Below, one piece after another: positions 14,735 to 18,654 of a stretch of 18,654 bases of DNA. Where the stretch lies: NCBI GenBank assembly GCA_022844575.1, contig JALHLL010000040.1, positions 1 through 18,654 of the forward strand. Reading direction: 5' to 3'. The notes beneath the pieces are model-generated. The model worked only from the letters and a program-made list of their open reading frames with translations. It was not told the DNA's origin and searched no databases. This stretch comes from a bacterium (GTDB lineage Bacteria; Bacteroidota; Ignavibacteria; Kapaibacteriales; UBA961). Positions within the stretch are counted from its first letter, which is position 1. Each line of letters opens with the position of its first letter. Both the position numbers and the translations under genes were made by a program.

Positions 14735-16174
14735 ATGAAAAAAATCCTCAATTTTATAAATGGCGAGTATATAGAGTCTGTTCAAGGACTTTTTCTTGAT
14801 AATTATGAACCGGCAACAGGTATAGTGTATTCTCAGATAGCTGATAGTGATTCTGCAGATATTGAAGTCGCTGTACAAGCGGCGAGTGTTGCATTTACTT
14901 TGTGGTCAAAAACAAGTCCTGAAGAACGTTGTGCAATTATGTTGCGAATTGCTGATGGAATTGAACGTCGTTTGGAAGAGTTTGCTCTTGCTGAGACCAT
15001 TGACCAAGGAAAACCCTTATGGCTTTCAAAAGTGATGGATATTCCGAGAGCCGTGCAGAATTTCCGATTTTTTGCTACCGAGATAGTTCATTTCTCAACG
15101 TCTGCACATACAGATTCGGGCTCATTAAATTATACAAAGCGTTCGCCGATAGGTGTCGTCGGGTGTATTTCACCTTGGAACTTACCTTTGTACCTTTTTA
15201 CATGGAAAATCGCTCCGGCACTCGCTGCCGGAAATTGTGTTATTGCAAAGCCATCGGAATTAACGCCCATTACAGCAAGTATGCTTGGTGAAGTATGTCG
15301 AGAAGCTGGTTTACCTTCCGGTGTACTTAATATAGTTCATGGTCTTGGTAATAAAGTGGGTGCTGCCTTAGTAGAACATCCTGCCGTAAAAGCCATTTCA
15401 TTTACCGGTGGAACATCAACCGGTGCCGCTATAGCACAATCGGCTGCGCCGAAGTTCAAAAAACTGTCTTTGGAATTAGGCGGTAAAAATCCTAATATCG
15501 TTTTTGCAGATTGCAATTTTGAAGAAGCTGTTGTTCAATCGGCAAGAGCAGCTTTTACAAATCAGGGGGAAATCTGTCTATGCGGATCAAGGATTTTTAT
15601 CGAGAGTAGCATCTATGAAAGTTTTAAGAAACGTTTTCTCGAAGAAGTATCGAAGTTTACAGTCGGCGATCCCTTAGACACTAAAACAAAACAAGGCGCT
15701 ATTGTTGCTAAAGTTCATTTCGACAAAGTGATGTCCTATATCGAATTGGCAAAAGAGGAAGGTGGATCTATTCTTTGTGGCGGAAAACCTTTTGTGCCGG
15801 AGGGGCGTTGTGAAAAAGGTTGGTTTATAGAACCTACTGTTATCGAGGGGCTCTCCTATGATTGTCGGACTAACCAGGAAGAAATTTTTGGTCCCGTTGT
15901 TACTCTAACACCTTTCGATACTGAAGAGGAAGTACTGATGATGGCAAATAGTACCAAATACGGACTTGCTTCCGTTGTTTGGACGGAAAATGTAAGAAAA
16001 GCGCATCGTGTTGCGGAACAATTACAAGCAGGTATCGTTTGGATAAACTGTTGGCTTGTGCGCGACTTACGAACCCCTTTCGGCGGTGTGAAAGATTCGG
16101 GGGTAGGACGCGAGGGCGGCGTTGAAGCATTACGCTTCTTTACTGAAGCCAAGAATGTATGTATTAAGTATTAG
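14735..16174 (+). CDS. Aldehyde dehydrogenase, ALDH8 / (amino or hydroxy)muconic semialdehyde dehydrogenase type
   Basis: An NAD(P)-dependent aldehyde dehydrogenase of 479 residues, the normal length. The catalytic residues are present: N149 in ISPWNLPL, E247 in LELGGKNP and Cys281 in NQGEICLCGSR. The cofactor-binding FTGGTSTG is at 223-230, and EEIFGPVV follows later. The GEICLCGSR segment and the C-terminal NCWLVRDLRTPFGG, followed by GVGREGG, are typical of the ALDH8 and 2-hydroxymuconic semialdehyde dehydrogenase group. That group oxidises 2-aminomuconate or 2-hydroxymuconate semialdehyde in tryptophan/kynurenine or aromatic catabolism. No other gene of those routes is in the window, so the substrate is open; a short-chain semialdehyde is also possible. 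It is divergent from kbl with 149 nt between starts. Its last 11 nt overlap the convergent small gene at 16164. The ribosome binding site is weak. Confidence 0.9.
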   Translation: MKKILNFINGEYIESVQGLFLDNYEPATGIVYSQIADSDSADIEVAVQAASVAFTLWSKTSPEERCAIMLRIADGIERRLEEFALAETIDQGKPLWLSKVMDIPRAVQNFRFFATEIVHFSTSAHTDSGSLNYTKRSPIGVVGCISPWNLPLYLFTWKIAPALAAGNCVIAKPSELTPITASMLGEVCREAGLPSGVLNIVHGLGNKVGAALVEHPAVKAISFTGGTSTGAAIAQSAAPKFKKLSLELGGKNPNIVFADCNFEEAVVQSARAAFTNQGEICLCGSRIFIESSIYESFKKRFLEEVSKFTVGDPLDTKTKQGAIVAKVHFDKVMSYIELAKEEGGSILCGGKPFVPEGRCEKGWFIEPTVIEGLSYDCRTNQEEIFGPVVTLTPFDTEEEVLMMANSTKYGLASVVWTENVRKAHRVAEQLQAGIVWINCWLVRDLRTPFGGVKDSGVGREGGVEALRFFTEAKNVCIKY

Positions 16175-16577
16175 TATCTTTTCCAAGCAGATCTTCTAAT
16201 GTTTTGGATAAACGATCTTCAACATCAAGAGGTATCCCGTCTTGTGTTACGGATGTATTCACAGCTCGTGATTGTAATTCCGACATTAAATGAGCCAGTT
16301 GTTCGCGCAGACTGTTGAACTCGCGGTTAAGAAGTTTTTCTAAAGCAAGCAAATGCATAAGCTCATTCTCAAGTTCTTTTTCCGTCATATCGGAAAGAGT
16401 TCTATTGAGTAATGCTTTGTTTTTTACCTTATCTACAAGTATGGTAATAAACTTCTCATGAACCGACCGTAACTGTACATTATTTACATATAGAAGCTCA
16501 TCATCCTGCTCCAAAAGATTCAATGATTTCAGAAGCATTATAAGATCGTTTTTGCCGATGGAGTACTCTACTAACAT
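16164..16577 (-). CDS. Small coiled-coil protein of unknown function
   Basis: I do not recognise this 137-residue protein. It has no signal peptide or membrane segment and looks cytoplasmic. Residues 62-103 are Leu/Glu/Arg-rich with heptad-like spacing (EKELENELMHLLALEKLL), predicting a coiled coil and probably an oligomer. The N-terminal part (1-50) mixes hydrophobic and acidic residues, and the tail (118-137) is charged. The ATG at 16577 has no clear ribosome binding site. Its 3' end overlaps the dehydrogenase gene by 11 nt tail to tail, with no terminator between, so the transcripts may interfere. The long open frame with ordinary amino-acid composition supports a real gene, but it could be mis-called. 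Confidence 0.62.
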   Translation of the reverse strand: MLVEYSIGKNDLIMLLKSLNLLEQDDELLYVNNVQLRSVHEKFITILVDKVKNKALLNRTLSDMTEKELENELMHLLALEKLLNREFNSLREQLAHLMSELQSRAVNTSVTQDGIPLDVEDRLSKTLEDLLGKDTNT

Positions 16578-16740
16578 AGGAATTCATGCCAATGTGATTG
16601 ATTTGGATTTGTAATATGCAGAATCATTTTGAACTGTGCAATGATGAGTATCAAATACTCCCACCATTATCGAAGGCACAATGTGTACAAACACCATTTA
16701 CATAATAAACTCTTAATTAGGTGAGAAAGAGTAACGAAAC

Positions 16741-16770
16741 TTCATGTTCACGATTATTCGTGATAATGAA
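16741..16770. repeat. Inverted repeat upstream of the SGNH-like gene
   Basis: An inner 6-bp stem TCACGA/TCGTGA (16748-16753 with 16758-16763, loop TTAT) and an outer 5-bp stem TTCAT/ATGAA (16741-16745 with 16766-16770) are separated by a 2x2 internal loop. It ends 17 nt before the ATG at 16788. There is no T-run, so it is more likely an operator or 5' UTR hairpin than a terminator. Confidence 0.35.
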
Positions 16771-16787
16771 ATTTTGTGGGGTACTAT

Positions 16788-18044
16788 ATGAAAAACATCT
16801 TTTTTATTATTGGTTTTGTTCTTTGCATTAATATTGTTTTTGCTCAAAAAGATTGTAATATTATTAGGCGAAAGTTGATACCGATAGTTGATATGAATTC
16901 GGAACAATTCTACGGATTCACCGGAGGTCTATACGGTAACGGTTCAAATATTCGACCGGATAATCACAGAGAAAGAGTGAACGAAAAAGCAAGAATAATA
17001 AAACCTTTGAATAAAGAAGGTGTTGAAGAAATTAATGGCAAAATAATAATGATAGGCATAGGGGCTTCTAATCCCAGAACAGAGTTTGATGAATTTATTA
17101 AGCATTGCGAAAATTTACCGAATAAAAATCCGAATTTAGTTTTGATAAATACATGTATCGGTGGGCAAGGTATTCAAAAAATGAATGATATAAAGGATAA
17201 TTATTGGAATCAGGCAAAAAAAACAATTTCCGATAATAATTATAATGAAAAACAAGTTCAGATAGCATGGATAGAAACTGACAATACACAAAGCGCAGAC
17301 ACAGTTTTTCCTCGTGCTGCTATTTCATTGATGAATGAATATCAGAAATTACTTGTTACATTGAAAATTCATTTTCCGAATTTAAAACTATGTTATGTTT
17401 CCGCACGTGGATATTCCGGTTGGATAAGCGGTGAACAAACGGTGGGGAAGGGGTTACTGTATCCACGCGATTATTATAATGGATGGGCTTTACGCTTTCT
17501 TATTGATAGTGTAATATCCGATAAGGGTAATTTTAGATATAGTGGAGATAATGCGCCAATTCCATTAACTACGTGGGGTAGTTATTTATGGACAAACGGC
17601 AATGAAGTGAGGAAAGACGGTTTTAGTCTCGATTGTGATAACGATATTGGTGCTGACGGATTACACCTTTCGGCCGCCGGTGAACAGAAAATGGGAACCT
17701 TGATTTTTGAAACTTTCTTAGCGGACGAATCTTCAAAAAATTGGTTATTCAATAATAATGTAACGGGCATTGATAATAACATTACAGATGAAAATAATAT
17801 CGCTCTATATCCTAATCCCGTATCGAATGGGCGGATTTATTTTACTAATATTATGACAACCGATGGTGGAGTAAAATTCGTAAAAATTAGCTCCATCACC
17901 GGCGAAATTTTGTGCGTACTACCGATAATGAACTATGGAGAGGTGGAGCTTCCTGATTCGACAATGAATACGAGCCAACTATACTTTGCACATATTGAAA
18001 GTAAGCACTTTGTAAAAGTCATACCTTTTGTGTATATACGGTAA
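16788..18044 (+). CDS. Secreted SGNH-hydrolase-like protein with T9SS sorting domain
   Basis: A 418-residue secreted protein. The signal peptide is 1-19 (VFA before the cut). The central domain has marks of the SGNH/sialate O-acetylesterase fold: a possible nucleophile Ser94 in MIGIGASNP (block I, where GDS is usual), a Gly-rich NTCIGGQGI (121-129) resembling block II/III, and D290 and H293 in ADGLHLSAAGEQKMG, matching the Asp-x-x-His of block V. The substrate would be an ester, perhaps acetylated carbohydrate, but this is inference and Ser94 is unproven. Residues from about 335 form a type IX sorting domain (IALYPNPVSNGRIYF and a C-terminal beta-rich tail). The ATG at 16788 is preferred over an in-frame GTG at 16776 because it gives a clean signal peptide and has GGGG 6 nt upstream. 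It is followed 115 nt later by another secreted-protein gene on the same strand. Confidence 0.8.
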   Translation: MKNIFFIIGFVLCINIVFAQKDCNIIRRKLIPIVDMNSEQFYGFTGGLYGNGSNIRPDNHRERVNEKARIIKPLNKEGVEEINGKIIMIGIGASNPRTEFDEFIKHCENLPNKNPNLVLINTCIGGQGIQKMNDIKDNYWNQAKKTISDNNYNEKQVQIAWIETDNTQSADTVFPRAAISLMNEYQKLLVTLKIHFPNLKLCYVSARGYSGWISGEQTVGKGLLYPRDYYNGWALRFLIDSVISDKGNFRYSGDNAPIPLTTWGSYLWTNGNEVRKDGFSLDCDNDIGADGLHLSAAGEQKMGTLIFETFLADESSKNWLFNNNVTGIDNNITDENNIALYPNPVSNGRIYFTNIMTTDGGVKFVKISSITGEILCVLPIMNYGEVELPDSTMNTSQLYFAHIESKHFVKVIPFVYIR

Positions 18045-18108
18045 ATCCTTCATCTAAATAAAATTAAGCTTCGTCTGTAAAAAAGACCTTTCAGTTGTTT
18101 ATACACGG

Positions 18109-18114
18109 TATAAT
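18109..18114 (+). promoter_or_regulatory. Possible -10 box before the IgGFc-domain gene
   Basis: An exact TATAAT, 45 nt before the ATG at 18160, in a 115-nt gap without a clear terminator. The expected -35 position holds no good match, so support is weak. Confidence 0.25.
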
Positions 18115-18159
18115 TCGTAAATTGTCAAAGCGAATCCTTTTGTGTTTATCGGAGAATGT

Positions 18160-18654
18160 ATGGGATACTTTTTACAATATAGACTATCTTGTAATTGTTT
18201 GAGACTGTATTTTCTTTTGCCTATCATATTCTTATGTCTCTTGGTATCGGTTTTTGCCCAGTCGGTACCGAATACACGCGGTAAGGATTTTTATATCAGC
18301 TTCTTACCCAATTTTCATGCAGACCCTGTCAATGACTCATTAATTATCTATGCAACGGGTGAGCAAGGTACTATTGTTACAATAACGAGCAGAAATCGTA
18401 CCGGCGGGTTTCAAACAAGGGTTCGTACAATCGGGCTTTCCGGTGTTGTAAGTGCAAGTTATCATTGGAGAAGTTTTGAACCGTATGGCTATAATGACGC
18501 GCAAGGAAATTTAGGACCAAGGGATAATGGAAGTATCATTCTTCCTTTTTTTAGAGTTGAATCAACTGAGGATATTGCCGTATATGCTTTGAATCAAGCT
18601 GTTGCGACCAGCGATGCCGCGCTTATTTACCCTGTAACGGCATTAGGCAAGGAT
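18160..18654 (+). CDS. IgGFc-binding-domain-type surface protein, N-terminal part (3' end outside window)
   Basis: The frame is open from ATG 18160 to the window end (165 codons, no stop). A good ribosome binding site, GGAG at 18151-18154, is 5 nt upstream. The N-terminus has a charged stretch and a long hydrophobic signal (about 16-33, ending VSVFA before QSVP). The mature protein begins with NTRGKDFYISFLPNFHADP and goes on to LIIYATGEQGTIVTITSRN and a late AALIYPVTALGKD. This is the pattern of the IgGFc-binding N-terminal domain found in large FCB surface proteins (GxxFWxxFxxN at the start, PVxALG at the end). Such proteins often carry a T9SS sorting domain at the C-terminus, which would lie outside the window. 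The name is historical; no antibody binding is implied. A surface or adhesion role is inferred. Confidence 0.8.
   Translation, partial: MGYFLQYRLSCNCLRLYFLLPIIFLCLLVSVFAQSVPNTRGKDFYISFLPNFHADPVNDSLIIYATGEQGTIVTITSRNRTGGFQTRVRTIGLSGVVSASYHWRSFEPYGYNDAQGNLGPRDNGSIILPFFRVESTEDIAVYALNQAVATSDAALIYPVTALGKD

Noticed and set aside
1..18654. Insertion sequence, prophage, tRNA or rRNA in the window
   Set aside because: No transposase, integrase or phage protein motif, no cloverleaf-like segment ending in CCA and no rRNA stretch was recognised in reading both strands.

Overview
The window is AT-rich bacterial chromosome, most likely from the Fibrobacterota–Chlorobiota–Bacteroidota (FCB) group, perhaps a Kapabacteria- or Ignavibacteria-like lineage. 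The placement rests on four things: secreted proteins with type IX secretion (T9SS) C-terminal sorting domains, an IgGFc-binding-type N-terminal domain, a type 2 (eukaryote-like) isoleucyl-tRNA synthetase, and a DksA/TraR protein with half of its zinc finger missing. It is inferred from family content, not from a marker-gene comparison. I see no rRNA, tRNA, CRISPR array, transposase or phage gene.

Left third (1-6726, all + strand). The 3' part of a sensor histidine kinase is followed by a compact ileS - DksA/TraR-like - lspA unit that ends at a strong 12-bp-stem terminator (5583-5611). An RluD-family pseudouridine synthase follows. These are ordinary housekeeping genes.

Middle (6725-11625, all - strand, read right to left). 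An ECF sigma factor is translationally coupled (1 nt gap) to a membrane protein. That protein has an anti-sigma-like N-terminus, one transmembrane helix, a long polar linker and what looks like an 8-stranded outer-membrane beta-barrel with a C-terminal beta-signal. Two paralogous META-domain (HslJ-like) lipoproteins follow. I read this as a candidate envelope-sensing regulon and as the most interesting part of the window. A 394-nt gap with no convincing gene separates the two META genes, and a terminator closes the block at the rluD stop codon.

Right third (11756-18654, mixed strands). Divergent from the sigma factor is a secreted beta-propeller protein with a T9SS sorting domain. Then come glycine C-acetyltransferase (kbl, -), a divergent ALDH8-type semialdehyde dehydrogenase (+), a small coiled-coil protein (-) that overlaps the dehydrogenase tail to tail, an SGNH-like secreted protein with a T9SS sorting domain (+), and the 5' part of an IgGFc-binding-domain protein cut by the window end. 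kbl and the dehydrogenase suggest amino-acid catabolism. The three secreted proteins suggest cell-surface or extracellular functions exported by T9SS.
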